64,000 nt of DNA from Deltaproteobacteria bacterium (GCA_020060215.1 JAGVAP010000113.1:1-64000), one strand, 5' to 3'. Shown: positions 24,526 to 33,275, counted from the stretch's first letter. Notes: generated by a model not told the origin, from the letters alone. Numbers and translations: made by a program.

Positions 24526-25326
24526 ATGGAAGAAATCAGGAACATCAGGATGGCGCTTCGGTATGACGGGACCTGCTATCGGGGGTGGCAGAGCCAGACC
24601 GGCGCCGGCACGATTCAGGACATCCTGGAAGAGAAGATACGGCTCATGACCGGCGGGCCGGTCAGGGTGATCGGCGCCGGGAGGACGGATGCCGGCGTCC
24701 ATGCGCTCCATCAGGTCTGCCACTTCCACACCCCATCCCGACTCGATGCCGAGTCCCTCAGGCGCGGCCTGAACTCCCTTCTCCCCCCGGACATCCTGGT
24801 CACCGCGGCCGAGGATGCCCCGCCCGACTTTCACGCCCGCTACAGCGCCAGATGCAAGGTATACGAGTACCGCATCCTCAACCTCCCCGAACCAGACCCC
24901 TTCCTGCGGCACTATGCGTGGCACATCCCCTCCCCGCTCGACCTTCCGGAGATAAAGAAGTGTCTGCCGCTCCTCCTGGGGGAGCACGACTTTTCCTCGT
25001 TCCGTTCCTCAGGCAGCAGCGTCCGGAGCCCGGTCCGGCGCATGATGAAGGCCGAGATGTATTCCCCGGGCGGCGGTCTCGTGGTCCTGGAATTCCAGGC
25101 GGACGGATTCCTCCGGCACATGGTCCGGAATATCGTGGGGACGGTGGTGGAGGTAGGGAAAGGGAGGTGGGACTCCGGGGGGTTCCTCGAGATCCTGACG
25201 GCGAAGGATCGGCGCGAGGCGGGGGTCAAGGCCCCGGCCCAGGGGCTCTTCCTCAAAGAGGTCTGCTACGACGACCGCTTCGGCTTGGCCGTGGACTCGG
25301 CCAGAGCATCCCGCACCGAACCGTAG
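24526..25326 (+). CDS. truA: tRNA pseudouridine(38-40) synthase TruA
   Basis: 266 residues. The catalytic aspartate lies in 'VIGAGRTDAGVHALHQV'. 'MALRYDGTCYRGWQSQTGAG' at the N-terminus and 'ADGFLRHMVRNIVGTVVEVG' near the C-terminus complete the TruA signature. It isomerises uridines 38-40 of the anticodon arm in many tRNAs and works as a homodimer. The last 60 bases overlap the end of the convergent small gene at 25266. Its place after rplM-rpsI and two tRNAs groups translation genes. Confidence 0.97.
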   Translation: MEEIRNIRMALRYDGTCYRGWQSQTGAGTIQDILEEKIRLMTGGPVRVIGAGRTDAGVHALHQVCHFHTPSRLDAESLRRGLNSLLPPDILVTAAEDAPPDFHARYSARCKVYEYRILNLPEPDPFLRHYAWHIPSPLDLPEIKKCLPLLLGEHDFSSFRSSGSSVRSPVRRMMKAEMYSPGGGLVVLEFQADGFLRHMVRNIVGTVVEVGKGRWDSGGFLEILTAKDRREAGVKAPAQGLFLKEVCYDDRFGLAVDSARASRTEP

Positions 25327-25436
25327 ACCTGCCTGAAGACCTCGTCAAAAGAAGAGACCGAGACCTTGCCTACTTCAATGAACTTGATGACGATCTCTTT
25401 CGCGACCTTCAGCGCCAGCTCGTCTTCGGGCTTCAT
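25266..25436 (-). CDS. Conserved small helical protein, function unknown
   Basis: 56 residues from the ATG at 25436, preceded by GGAGAGGAC. 'LALKVAKEIVIKFIEVGKVS' and 'FDEVFRQVYGSVRDALAES' look like two amphipathic helices. I recall similar short proteins in deltaproteobacteria, sometimes mislabelled as TraB-like, without an assigned role. Its 3' end overlaps truA tail to tail by about 60 bases, so transcripts of the two genes are complementary there. Confidence 0.65.
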   Translation of the reverse strand: MKPEDELALKVAKEIVIKFIEVGKVSVSSFDEVFRQVYGSVRDALAESTAKPKRSS

Positions 25437-25455
25437 CGTCCTCTCTCCATGAAAA

Positions 25456-25496
25456 CCCCCGCTGGTGGAAGAAGGCATTTCTTTTGGCAGCGGGGG
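25456..25496. terminator. Nine-base-pair hairpin after truA
   Basis: CCCCCGCTG and CAGCGGGGG are perfect inverted repeats 23 bases apart, followed on the plus strand by CTTTGGG. It could end the truA transcript. On the other strand it lies just upstream of the small gene at 25436. Confidence 0.45.
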
Positions 25497-26109
25497 CTTT
25501 GGGCTTGTAAGAAGAACCCGGTCGAGCCCTCCTTGACCCTGTGATCTAGCAGAACAGAATCAAATGTTCAAAGATTTTTTTCCCGCGCAGAGGCGCAGAG
25601 GTTAACGGCCCTAAGCGCGAATCCGGAATACAAAAGACCTGGATGCCCGGCAAAGGATTTCGGGCATGGCGGAAGACACTCTGATCGCAAGTCCAATGAA
25701 CACCAAGTAACCTGGTGGTATCGGGAGGCCCCCCTGGAAGGGGGTCTCGTACCGACTACCCTGTCCTCTTTCAGGGAGATCAGCCCCGTCGCCTGCCGCC
25801 GGGAGGTGGCAGGATTGATCGAACAGTGACTCCCGGTGGTTTTCTGGAGCAAGCTCCTGCTTACGATCTTCTCGGAATTGAAAGAATCGCAAGCAGGAGC
25901 TTGCTCCTACAGGAAAAGAGCTTCGATGATATTCATTCCTATTGAGCGCGCCTTTTTACTCGAAAATTCTGCAGCTGAACTCCCTGCTCCAAACCATCAC
26001 CAACCTCTTGGATACAGGTGCTGGGGACGACAGTCGTTTTCTGAAGATGATTTCAGGGCGATTCACTCTGCGGCTCTGCGTTTCTGCGCGAGACCTCTTG
26101 CTTCTTTGC
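25497..26109. other. Intergenic with REP hairpin and CGCAGAG-type repeats
   Basis: No gene is supported in about 610 bases. A REP-like hairpin is at 25843-25915. CGCGCAGAGGCGCAGAGG (near 25583) and an inverted relative (CTCTGCGGCTCTGCGTTTCT, near 26068) bracket the stretch and resemble the common CGCAAAGACGCAGAG intergenic repeat. Confidence 0.5.
25843..25915. repeat. REP-like hairpin, best-preserved copy
   Basis: TGGAGCAAGCTCCTGCTTAC is mirrored by GCAAGCAGGAGCTTGCTCC with a loop of about 24 bases, giving a long stem. Same family as 845, 13071, 46938 and 53111. Confidence 0.75.
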
Positions 26110-27120
26110 TTACTTCCACACCCCCGGTATGGGTGTATCGCACTTCGGACACCTGCCGTCCCTCAGGACGTTCTTCCGCACCTGGAACCCGTACCTGGCG
26201 ATAAGCAGTTCCCCGCATCCATGGCAGTACGTATTCTCCCCTTCATCTCCGGGCAGGTTCCCTGTGTAGACATATTGAAGCCCCTGTTCCAGGCCGATCT
26301 CCCTGGCCCGCCGGAGACTGGCGGGGGGCGTGGACCGGACGTCGGTCATCCGGTAGGTGGGGTGGAAACGGCTGATGTGCCACGGTATGCCGGGATGGAC
26401 CCCCCGCAGAAAATCCGCAATCCCCCGAAGCTCCTGCTCGGAATCATTGAGTCCCGGGATCAGGAGGGTGGTCACCTCCACCCACACGCCCCTCCTGACC
26501 ATGGTCTCTATGCTCTTGAGCACCGGCGCAAGCTTTGCGCCGCACTGCTTCCTGTAGAACTCCTCCGTAAAGGCCTTGAGATCGATGTTGGCGCCGTGCA
26601 GATCGGGACCGATCTCATCGATGCACTCCCCGGTCATGTACCCGTTGGAGACAAAGACGTTCCTGACCCCCCTTCCGGCCGCGATCCTTGCGGTGTCCAG
26701 GGCCATTTCAAAGTAGATGGTGGGCTCCGTGTAGGTATACGCAATGGTGGCCGATCCGCTTGCGACGGCCTGCCTTACAACGGACTCGGGACTCGTGTCC
26801 TGCCCCCGGATCGGGTTCTCATCTGCGGGCATCTGGGAGATATCCGAGTTCTGGCAGAAACGGCATCGGAAATTGCACCCGACGGTGGCAATGGAGTAAG
26901 AGCGGCTGCCGGGGAGAAAATGGAAAAGGGGCTTCTTCTCGATGGGGTCCACATTTCCGGCGATGACCTGGCGGTAGACCAGGCTAAACAGGGTGCCGGC
27001 CGCGTTCTCGCGCACCCCGCAGATACCCCTGCCCCCGCCCTTGATCAGGCAGTGATGGCTGCAGAGAAAACACCGGACACGATTGCTTTCGAGTTTTTCG
27101 TATAGGTATGCTTCCTTCAC
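26110..27120 (-). CDS. AmmeMemoRadiSam-system radical SAM enzyme
   Basis: 336 residues from a GTG at 27120 that overlaps the TGA of the upstream methyltransferase gene (GTGA), so I discard the longer frame. 'VRCFLCSHHCLIKGGGRGICG' region cysteines lead the protein; the radical SAM motif is 'VGCNFRCRFCQNSDIS' (CxxxCxxC). 'IAYTYTEPTIYFE' and 'CDTPIPGVW' at the end are typical of the AmmeMemoRadiSam/PflA-like group. A C-terminal zinc-binding set ('CHGCGELL', 'CPKCDTPIPG') is visible. It generates a 5'-deoxyadenosyl radical from SAM; the substrate is not known to me. The partner AMMECR1 and MEMO1 homologues usually nearby are absent from this window. Confidence 0.9.
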   Translation of the reverse strand: MKEAYLYEKLESNRVRCFLCSHHCLIKGGGRGICGVRENAAGTLFSLVYRQVIAGNVDPIEKKPLFHFLPGSRSYSIATVGCNFRCRFCQNSDISQMPADENPIRGQDTSPESVVRQAVASGSATIAYTYTEPTIYFEMALDTARIAAGRGVRNVFVSNGYMTGECIDEIGPDLHGANIDLKAFTEEFYRKQCGAKLAPVLKSIETMVRRGVWVEVTTLLIPGLNDSEQELRGIADFLRGVHPGIPWHISRFHPTYRMTDVRSTPPASLRRAREIGLEQGLQYVYTGNLPGDEGENTYCHGCGELLIARYGFQVRKNVLRDGRCPKCDTPIPGVWK

Positions 27121-27947
27121 TGGGTCAACTCGGTTTCCCGTACACGCGGTTTTTCTCCCTTGTCCGGGGGGCCGGGCAAACGGACCTGGAACCCCGAGGT
27201 GATCCCTTTTACAAGCGGTCCCCGGGCCTTTTTCCCTTCCAGCACTGGGTGCTGGGCGGCCCTCAGGCTGTAGTAAGGGGAAACCGCGAGGCCGAGGAAC
27301 AGTCCGAACGGGAGATGGGCGGTGTTCCACAGCCACCGGAAAGAGGTCACGGGCCTTCCCGAGTTCTTCACGTTCATCCTTGCGCACGCCCACTCCATGG
27401 GCGCATCCCCAAAGGCGATTCGCGCAAAGGAGTGCAGCTCCCAGATACTGAACAGGCTCAGGCGGTTCAGGAAAGAATCCTGATACATCCCCTTGATCCT
27501 GTTGACCAGGCAGGCCCATGAAAGGCTGTTGATCACGCAGACCAGGACCTTTCTCCTCGCAACCCTCCCCGCTTCTCGGAGAGACTCCAGGGGGTGCTCC
27601 AGGAATTCCAGGGTATTGATCAGCACGGCGAGATCGAACTGGTTGTCGTCATAGGGCAGGTCTTCGGCCCACCCGACCCGGAGTTCCGTGCGGGTCCCCA
27701 GCCGCTCGCCGGCCTTTCTGATCATGTGGGGGGATGCATCGATCCCGTAGGTGCTGAGCCCCAGGCCTCTCAGGAAGAGGAGGTGTTTTCCATCTCCGCA
27801 ACCGATATCCAGCACACTCTCCCCCGGCTTGGGGTCCAGCATCGACCGGATCGATTGCGCGACCATCCTTTCAAAGGCCTCGGAGTACGGAGAATGAGCC
27901 CAGGCATTGTACAGTTTCTCGGATTTTGCATCCAGAACCAGACCCAT
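27117..27947 (-). CDS. SAM-dependent class I methyltransferase
   Basis: 276 residues. Motif I 'ESVLDIGCGDGKHLLFLRG', an acidic strand-2 end ('YGIDASPHMI') and 'DLAVLINTLEFLEHPLESL' define a class I methyltransferase of the ubiquinone/small-molecule type. The C-terminal 100 residues carry a hydrophobic patch ('LPFGLFLGLAVSPYYSL') that could touch a membrane. AAGGTGGCC precedes the ATG, and a good promoter is at 28019-28047. Coupled by a four-base overlap to the radical SAM enzyme. Substrate unknown. Confidence 0.85.
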   Translation of the reverse strand: MGLVLDAKSEKLYNAWAHSPYSEAFERMVAQSIRSMLDPKPGESVLDIGCGDGKHLLFLRGLGLSTYGIDASPHMIRKAGERLGTRTELRVGWAEDLPYDDNQFDLAVLINTLEFLEHPLESLREAGRVARRKVLVCVINSLSWACLVNRIKGMYQDSFLNRLSLFSIWELHSFARIAFGDAPMEWACARMNVKNSGRPVTSFRWLWNTAHLPFGLFLGLAVSPYYSLRAAQHPVLEGKKARGPLVKGITSGFQVRLPGPPDKGEKPRVRETELTQ

Positions 27948-28291
27948 TCGGCCACCTTCAGACGGTATATATTGGAGCCATCGATGGCAGAAGGCATTGG
28001 TTTGACCTTCCTAAGAGGAATGTAGAGTATGGACAGGGTGAAGTCAACCCTTCACCGCCCCGGGTGCGCTTGAACAGAGCGGTCTTTTTTGGTACCAAGA
28101 GAGGGATGTCTGGACAGGGTCACAGGATGAAGAGGGTCAGAATGGGCGAAAACCCCATCGGGCGAATTGAACTGCAAGGGCCTGCACATGAATGACTTGA
28201 ACAAATCGGCCGGCCGGCCGTTCACCCTGAGGGATCGAAGGGCGAACGCAACGCTCATGCCTCGATACCTCGCCACGAGCGGACCTTGTCG
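27948..28291. other. Divergent intergenic region
   Basis: It holds the leftward promoter at 28019-28047. A 35-codon frame (28189-28295, 'MNDLNKSAGRPFTLRDRRAN') ends by ATGA overlap on the HAD gene start. That overlap could mean a small leader gene, but nothing else supports it. Confidence 0.4.
28019..28047 (-). promoter_or_regulatory. Sigma-70 promoter of the methyltransferase-radical SAM pair
   Basis: Read leftward, TTGACT and TACATT are separated by 17 bases. The -10 element is about 70 bases before the methyltransferase ATG. Confidence 0.6.
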
Positions 28292-28900
28292 ATGACCTCC
28301 CGAAGGATCAGAGGGGTGCTCTTTGACTTCGACGGGACCCTCACCAGGCCGGGGGCGCTCGATTTCGCCGCCATCAGGCTGGAGATCGACTGTCCTGCAG
28401 GAATCGCCATCCTGGAATACCTTGAAACCCTCTCCCCCGCCGAGCGCACTCCATTGCAGAAGATCCTCGAAGAGAAGGAAGAAGAGGCTGCAAGGGCATC
28501 GGCGCCCAACCACGGGGCCGAGGAGTGCCTGGCCTGCCTGAAGAACAGAGGGATTCCCTTCGGGATCCTGACCAGGAACAGCCGCTCCTCGGTGCGGATC
28601 GGGCTGGAGAGGTTCGAAACCGTTCGCATCGAGGATTTCGCCGCGGTGATCACGAGGATGGACTCCCTCCCCAAACCTCACCCGGACGGCGTTCATCAGG
28701 CCGCCCTCCGGATGGGAATGGATGCAGCCGAGCTGATGGTCGTGGGAGACTTCAGATTCGATGTGATCGCGGGAAAGGCCGCTAACGCCTGCACGGTGCT
28801 GTTGAGCAACGGGGGGGAGTCCGTGATGCTGCAGGGCGACCCCGAGCCGGACCACACGGTGGAGAATCTCATGGAGATCCTGGCACTCCTGGACCGTTAG
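28292..28900 (+). CDS. HAD-superfamily hydrolase (phosphoglycolate-phosphatase-like)
   Basis: 202 residues. HAD motifs I-IV are visible: 'GVLFDFDGTLTRPG', 'FGILTRNSRSS', 'SLPKPHPDGVHQAA' (Lys) and 'ELMVVGDFRFDVIAGK'. It is a phosphatase of the Gph/beta-phosphoglucomutase-like class with a small helical cap; the substrate cannot be told. I use the ATG at 28292 because the DFDGTL strand starts only ten residues later; a TTG at 28286 is also in frame. It ends six bases before the convergent mltD stop. Confidence 0.87.
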   Translation: MTSRRIRGVLFDFDGTLTRPGALDFAAIRLEIDCPAGIAILEYLETLSPAERTPLQKILEEKEEEAARASAPNHGAEECLACLKNRGIPFGILTRNSRSSVRIGLERFETVRIEDFAAVITRMDSLPKPHPDGVHQAALRMGMDAAELMVVGDFRFDVIAGKAANACTVLLSNGGESVMLQGDPEPDHTVENLMEILALLDR

Positions 28901-28906
28901 CGACAG

Positions 28907-30718
28907 CTAAGGCTCCACCACCTGCACCACCTGGCCCACCTTGAGGATCTTTTTCGGGGACAGGTTGTTCAGCCTCAGGAAATCCGAGAGCTCCATGTCA
29001 TGCTTCCTGGCGATCAGCCAGGGGGTATCTCCCTGTCTCACCTTATAGTTCTTCGTCTTGGGCGCAGTCGCGGTCCCCGGCCCGGGCAGGATCATCAGCA
29101 CCTGCCCTTCCCTGAGGTTCGGACTGGCCAGCTTGTTGAGGGCGCGCAGGTCCTTGGGTGTGGTGTGATATCTGCTGCCGATCTTCCAGAGCGTGTCCCC
29201 GGGCTTCACGATGTACTCGATCGTCTTCGGCTTCTGCACCACCTCCACATGGGTGGATTTTGCGGGCACCATCGGCACGGCCCCCTTCCTGGTCGGGACC
29301 TTGATGGTCCATCCCACGTTGACCTGCTCCTTCTTGCCGAGCCCGTTCATATCCTTGATGGCCTTTACGCCGGTCTTGTACTTCCGGGCAATTCCTGCGA
29401 GGGACTCCCCCTTCCTGACGGTGTGGAGGACATACGGAGGGGAAGGCGAGTAGGGCTGCCAGGCGGGGATGGCGCTCTCGGGGATGTCGCTCAACTTCGC
29501 CAGCAGGACCTTTGCACTGCCTGAAGGCACCTTCAGAGGATAAGGGCTGTCCGGCGTCATGTCCTGCCTCAGCTCCGCATTGAGCTCCTCAAGCAGGTCG
29601 CAGTCGACGTCGAGGCGCGACGAGATGACCTTGAGGTTCACCTTCTTGTTGATCATGACCTCTTCGAACTTGATCTCTTCATCCGGCGGAGGGAGGACCA
29701 GGCCATACTTCTCCGGTTGGTTGGTCAGGTGAAGCACGGCGATCAACCTGGGAACATAGGCGGCCGTTTCCCTGGGGAGTTTTTCATACAGGTCCCAGAA
29801 ATGGTCGAGGTAGTTGATCCGCTGGGTCCGAATGCGTTTGAGCACCGCCCATTCCCCGCAGTTGTAGGCAGCCAGGGCGGTGGTCCAGTCCCCGAACATC
29901 TGATGCAGGTCCTTCAGGTAGGCGATGGCCGCCCGGGTCGACTTCTCCGGGTCCATCCTCTCGTCGATCCAGGTGTCCCTCTTCAACCCGTACTTGTACC
30001 CGGTGGATGCGATGAACTGCCAGAGACCCAGAGCACGCGCCCTGGAGAACGCCCTCACCTTGTAGCCGCTTTCGATGAGGGGGAGCCACGAGAGTTCCCT
30101 GGGCAGACCCTCATCCTTGAGCATCTTGAGGATGGCGGGGCGGTACCTGCCTGACCGGCGATAGGCGGCAAGGAAGAAATCCTTTTCCCTGCCGAGAAAG
30201 GAATCGATCTCTTTCCTGACATGTTCGTTCATCACGAGCGGGATCTCTTTGTGGGTGCCGTCCGCGACGGTAAAGCGGGACGCATAGACCTCCACGATCC
30301 GCTTGGCGATGGTGATCCGCAGGTCCTCCCGCTGCTGCATCAGGTCCGGGTCGTCTTCGTCTTCCACCTGGAGGATGAGGGAGTAGGCCTTGTCGAGGGC
30401 TTCCACGGCATTGTCGTGGTCGCCCTGTTCCCAGTAGTCACTGGACGCCTGCAGCAGCTCGAGGGCGGAATCGAGGGCCTCCTGCGTACTCAAGCCCTCC
30501 GGTGAAGCTTGCTCCTGGACCTGCTCTTCCTTCTGCGGCATCCGGCTCTCCTGGGCCGGTCGGGGGTCGACCCTTTTCTCCTCGCGATGGACCTGCACCT
30601 GGGGCTCGCTCCGCATCACCCCCTGTGGACCCGTGGGCGCACAGCCCGTGTAGAGAAAGAAGCTGGCGGCCAGTACGATCAGGATCTGTTCGCACCGGCT
30701 ACAAACGGCTCTTTTCAT
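28907..30718 (-). CDS. mltD: Membrane-bound lytic murein transglycosylase D with LysM repeats
   Basis: 603 residues from the ATG at 30718, after GGAGG. Residues 8-26 ('ILIVLAASFFLYTGC') are a lipoprotein signal with the lipobox Cys, so the protein is probably anchored to the outer membrane. A helical segment rich in Gln and Glu follows. The family 1 lytic transglycosylase domain has its catalytic Glu in 'LSWLPLIESGYKVRAFSRAR' and 'ALGLWQFIASTGYKYGLKRD'. Three LysM repeats ('VRKGESLAGIARKYKTGV', 'VKPGDTLWKIGSRYHTTP', 'VRQGDTPWLIARKHDMEL') bind peptidoglycan. It cleaves glycan strands to 1,6-anhydro-muropeptides for wall remodelling. Own strong promoter at 30822-30850. Confidence 0.95.
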   Translation of the reverse strand: MKRAVCSRCEQILIVLAASFFLYTGCAPTGPQGVMRSEPQVQVHREEKRVDPRPAQESRMPQKEEQVQEQASPEGLSTQEALDSALELLQASSDYWEQGDHDNAVEALDKAYSLILQVEDEDDPDLMQQREDLRITIAKRIVEVYASRFTVADGTHKEIPLVMNEHVRKEIDSFLGREKDFFLAAYRRSGRYRPAILKMLKDEGLPRELSWLPLIESGYKVRAFSRARALGLWQFIASTGYKYGLKRDTWIDERMDPEKSTRAAIAYLKDLHQMFGDWTTALAAYNCGEWAVLKRIRTQRINYLDHFWDLYEKLPRETAAYVPRLIAVLHLTNQPEKYGLVLPPPDEEIKFEEVMINKKVNLKVISSRLDVDCDLLEELNAELRQDMTPDSPYPLKVPSGSAKVLLAKLSDIPESAIPAWQPYSPSPPYVLHTVRKGESLAGIARKYKTGVKAIKDMNGLGKKEQVNVGWTIKVPTRKGAVPMVPAKSTHVEVVQKPKTIEYIVKPGDTLWKIGSRYHTTPKDLRALNKLASPNLREGQVLMILPGPGTATAPKTKNYKVRQGDTPWLIARKHDMELSDFLRLNNLSPKKILKVGQVVQVVEP

Positions 30719-31081
30719 CACGATGATTTCCTCCGGACGGCTTTTCACCAGAGAACATGAGGGACTCTTCAGGTCTGGTGTGCAATGCTGGTTCGTGGTC
30801 GGTGGTTTTTGAGTGGTGGGGAGTATAGAGGAAGTACGTACTCCGGTCAATAAGATTCCCGCCCGGTCTCCCGCACGCAAACGGGTGTTCACATGTTGGG
30901 GCCAGGGTCTCCGCCGGCCCCGTGAAAGCCCGTGAACGCACCCGTCCTTTTTGCCGCATGACTTGATTCGGCGCGGCTTTGGGGCTATATTGATGTTCGT
31001 CTTCACGGCAGGGCTTCATGTTGTTTCGGCGAAGGCCTGCAGGGAGAGACGGTTAACCAACTCAACTCCGAAGAGCATGAG
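30719..31081. other. Divergent intergenic region between mltD and the J-domain gene
   Basis: About 360 bases without a credible gene. It contains the mltD promoter at 30822-30850; no equally good promoter is seen for the plus-strand gene. Confidence 0.5.
30822..30850 (-). promoter_or_regulatory. Sigma-70 promoter of mltD
   Basis: Read leftward, TTGACC-N17-TATACT is a near-consensus pair (complement of 30845-30850 and 30822-30827), about 105 bases upstream of the mltD ATG. Confidence 0.75.
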
Positions 31082-31810
31082 ATGTCCGACCTCTCAGCCA
31101 TATCGAAATCCAGGAGAAACGGCCGCAAGAGAAGGTGCCTGTCCTGCGGCACGCAGGATATGGGCCCGGGCAGACGGTACTGCTCAAAGGATTGCCGCCG
31201 GCAGATGGCCTGGGTCCTCTCTCTTTCCACCGGTCTCCTCAAGGTCTTCAACGCAAGATATGCGGCATTCTCCTTCGACAGCGGCGCCGTGGTGCTCGAT
31301 GTGCTCCCGGTCTGGTCCAAGGAGATCTCCCGCTTCACCTACCAACGGACCAATGGGAAAAGGCCTGCCGAGGACTTGAAGACCCTCATCCTCCGCTCCG
31401 GTGGAGAGTGGTATGGGATGATCCGCTCCAGGAGCTCCAGGAGCTTTGCATCCCTTTCGCTCTTGAGGAAGAACCACGACAGCACGGTTACCCCCGATTC
31501 CATCAAGCCCGACAGAAGGGTCCGGCCAAGGCTTTCCAAGCGCGAGAAGGAGTACATGAAGCTTCTCGAACTGACCGCCGAGGAACTGCTTTCCGAGGGG
31601 CATGCCGCCAAGATCAAATCCTCGTACAGGAAACTGGCCAAGATCTACCACCCCGATCTCGGAGGCGATGCGAAGAAGTTCCGGGAGATCAACGAGGCGC
31701 AGCACCAGATGCTCCTGTGGGCCCGGTGCCCTCAGTTCACGATGCGAAAGGCGCTCGCCGACTGCTGGTCCTACGACGGGGCCACCAACCGGTGGTCTCC
31801 TCCGTTATGA
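31082..31810 (+). CDS. Zinc-ribbon/J-domain protein
   Basis: 242 residues. An N-terminal zinc-binding motif ('RRCLSCGTQDMGPGRRYCSK', residues 18-37, then DC) is followed by a central region of unknown fold and a C-terminal J domain (about 165-225) with 'IKSSYRKLAKIYHPDLGGD', including HPD near residue 190. J domains stimulate Hsp70 ATPases; having it at the C-terminus without the Gly/Phe and DnaJ zinc-finger regions marks a specialised co-chaperone. An Hsp70-like gene at 58198 could be a partner, but there is no direct link. It is followed by a GHMP kinase on the same strand after a repeat-filled gap. Confidence 0.8.
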   Translation: MSDLSAISKSRRNGRKRRCLSCGTQDMGPGRRYCSKDCRRQMAWVLSLSTGLLKVFNARYAAFSFDSGAVVLDVLPVWSKEISRFTYQRTNGKRPAEDLKTLILRSGGEWYGMIRSRSSRSFASLSLLRKNHDSTVTPDSIKPDRRVRPRLSKREKEYMKLLELTAEELLSEGHAAKIKSSYRKLAKIYHPDLGGDAKKFREINEAQHQMLLWARCPQFTMRKALADCWSYDGATNRWSPPL

Positions 31811-32078
31811 TGACGCCTCCGAACAGGGTCGATCGGCCTCAAAAACCACGCTCCTTCGATTCAACTCACCATCAAGGCAACTCCGAATCTCGAATCCGAA
31901 ACGCGAAACAAATTCGAAGCACAAATACCCCAATGTTCAAATAAACCGCTTGGCGGATGGGGTGGGTTTAAGATATGAGGGCTTCGATATCGGTTTTGGT
32001 CATTTGACCTTCGGATCATTGGTCATGGTTTCGGATTTCGTGCTTCGGATTTCGGAATTCACCTGCGAGAGACAACAA
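31811..32078. repeat. AT-rich inverted repeat (TCGAATCCGAAAC family)
   Basis: Left units (CGAATCTCGAATCCGAAAC, AATTCGAAGCAC near 31870-31925) are mirrored by right units (GTTTCGGATTTCGTGCTTCG near 32028). Together they form one large imperfect inverted repeat between two genes. Related sequence is at 9650-9715. Confidence 0.6.
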
Positions 32079-33143
32079 ATGAATATCCTGACGCCCGTAT
32101 CCATCTCCAGGCTGCTCCAAAAGCAGCCCATCCGCGCATCCGCCCCGTGCAGGGTGGACTCGGGGGGGACCTGGGACATCAAGGCGATGGCCCTTCCCCT
32201 CGAAGCCGTTCAACCGGTCACCGTCAATATCGCCCTGAGCCTGAGGACCGAGGTCACGCTCATGCCTTACGAGGAGGGCAGGGTCTCGGTCGCCTCGGAG
32301 GGCTTCGCCGACCGCGAGGAGCACAGTTTCGATGCGGTTCCCTTCGACTCCCCTTTCGGGATCTTCTTCGCGGCGGTCTCTCACTTCGGGTTTCACGGGG
32401 TGGAGGTGCGTATCCGGTCCGATTCGCCCGTCAAGTCCGCGCTGGGCGGCTCCAGCACCGCCCTGGTCGCACTCGTCAAGGCCCTCACCAAGGCCGCGTC
32501 CCTGCGAGGATCGGCGCCGCTCAAGACCGGAGCGGTGCTGCACCTTGCCTATCACCTTGAAGACAGCGTCTCGAGAGGGAAATGCGGCATCCAGGATCAG
32601 GCCGCCGCGGCTTACGGGTCCATCCACCTGTGGAAGTGGCGATACGGCGCGCCCGGATCGATCTTCACCAGGGTCCCGCTGGCCGAGCGCAGGGAGCTCC
32701 CGGAGTACTCGGTGAGGCTCCTGGTGGCATACAGCGGCAAGAGCCATGTGTCGGCCCGGATCAACCGCGCCTGGATCGAGGACTTCCTCTCCGGAAGGAC
32801 CCGGTCCGGGTGGATCAAGGCCAACGATATCGTCCGGCAGCTGGCCGGCGCCCTGAAGGACAAGGAGTGGAGCCGCTGCGCGCGCCTGCTGCGGGAGGAG
32901 ATGGCCGTCCGAAGGGAGATCACGCCGGACGCCCTGATTCCCGTGACCGAAGAGCTCGTCCACATGGCCGAGGCGTGCGGATGCGGCGCAAGGTTTGCGG
33001 GCGCGGGCTGCGGCGGGTCGGTATGGGCGATGGGTGAAAAGGGGCGGATCGAGAGGTTGAGAGAGAGCTGGTCCGCGCACCTGAAACCGATCAGGGGGGC
33101 CGGGGTGCTGGAGTGCGGGGTCGATCCGGTCGGGGTCAGGTAG
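32079..33143 (+). CDS. GHMP-family sugar kinase (heptose-kinase/galactokinase-like)
   Basis: 354 residues from the ATG at 32079; the longer open frame reads back through the repeat and the J-domain gene. N-terminal 'PIRASAPCRVDSGGTWDIKA' is the substrate-binding start of D-glycero-D-manno-heptose 7-phosphate kinase-like proteins. The ATP loop is 'SDSPVKSALGGSSTALVAL', and motif 3 is 'GCGARFAGAGCGGSVWAMG'. It phosphorylates a sugar or related alcohol; whether heptose-phosphate for LPS or another substrate is uncertain, since no gmhA/gmhB/hddC neighbours are present. The ribosome-binding site is weak (GAGAGA). Confidence 0.8.
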   Translation: MNILTPVSISRLLQKQPIRASAPCRVDSGGTWDIKAMALPLEAVQPVTVNIALSLRTEVTLMPYEEGRVSVASEGFADREEHSFDAVPFDSPFGIFFAAVSHFGFHGVEVRIRSDSPVKSALGGSSTALVALVKALTKAASLRGSAPLKTGAVLHLAYHLEDSVSRGKCGIQDQAAAAYGSIHLWKWRYGAPGSIFTRVPLAERRELPEYSVRLLVAYSGKSHVSARINRAWIEDFLSGRTRSGWIKANDIVRQLAGALKDKEWSRCARLLREEMAVRREITPDALIPVTEELVHMAEACGCGARFAGAGCGGSVWAMGEKGRIERLRESWSAHLKPIRGAGVLECGVDPVGVR

Positions 33144-33271
33144 CATTGCGGGAAAGCGCATGGAGCATAGCGAAAAGAAGCCATGCGGCGACCGTTCTTG
33201 GCTCTATGCCTTTTTCACTATGCGCTCTTGCTTCGCTCCGGCGCCATGCTCTCTGCGCTTTCCCGCTATGC
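33143..33271. repeat. Imperfect 26-base inverted repeat after the GHMP kinase gene
   Basis: GCATTGCGGGAAAGCGCATG (33143 onward) is mirrored by CTGCGCTTTCCCGCTATGCC (ending 33271), with a second inner pairing of ATAGCGAAAAGAAG-type sequence. It could act as a bidirectional terminator between two convergent genes. Confidence 0.6.
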
Positions 33272-33275
33272 CTCT

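Noticed and set aside
28052..28855. 267-codon minus-strand frame
   Set aside because: Antisense to the HAD hydrolase with all four motifs.
31602..32078. Upstream extension of the GHMP kinase frame
   Set aside because: It runs through the 3' end of the J-domain gene and a repeat; the family N-terminus starts at 32079.
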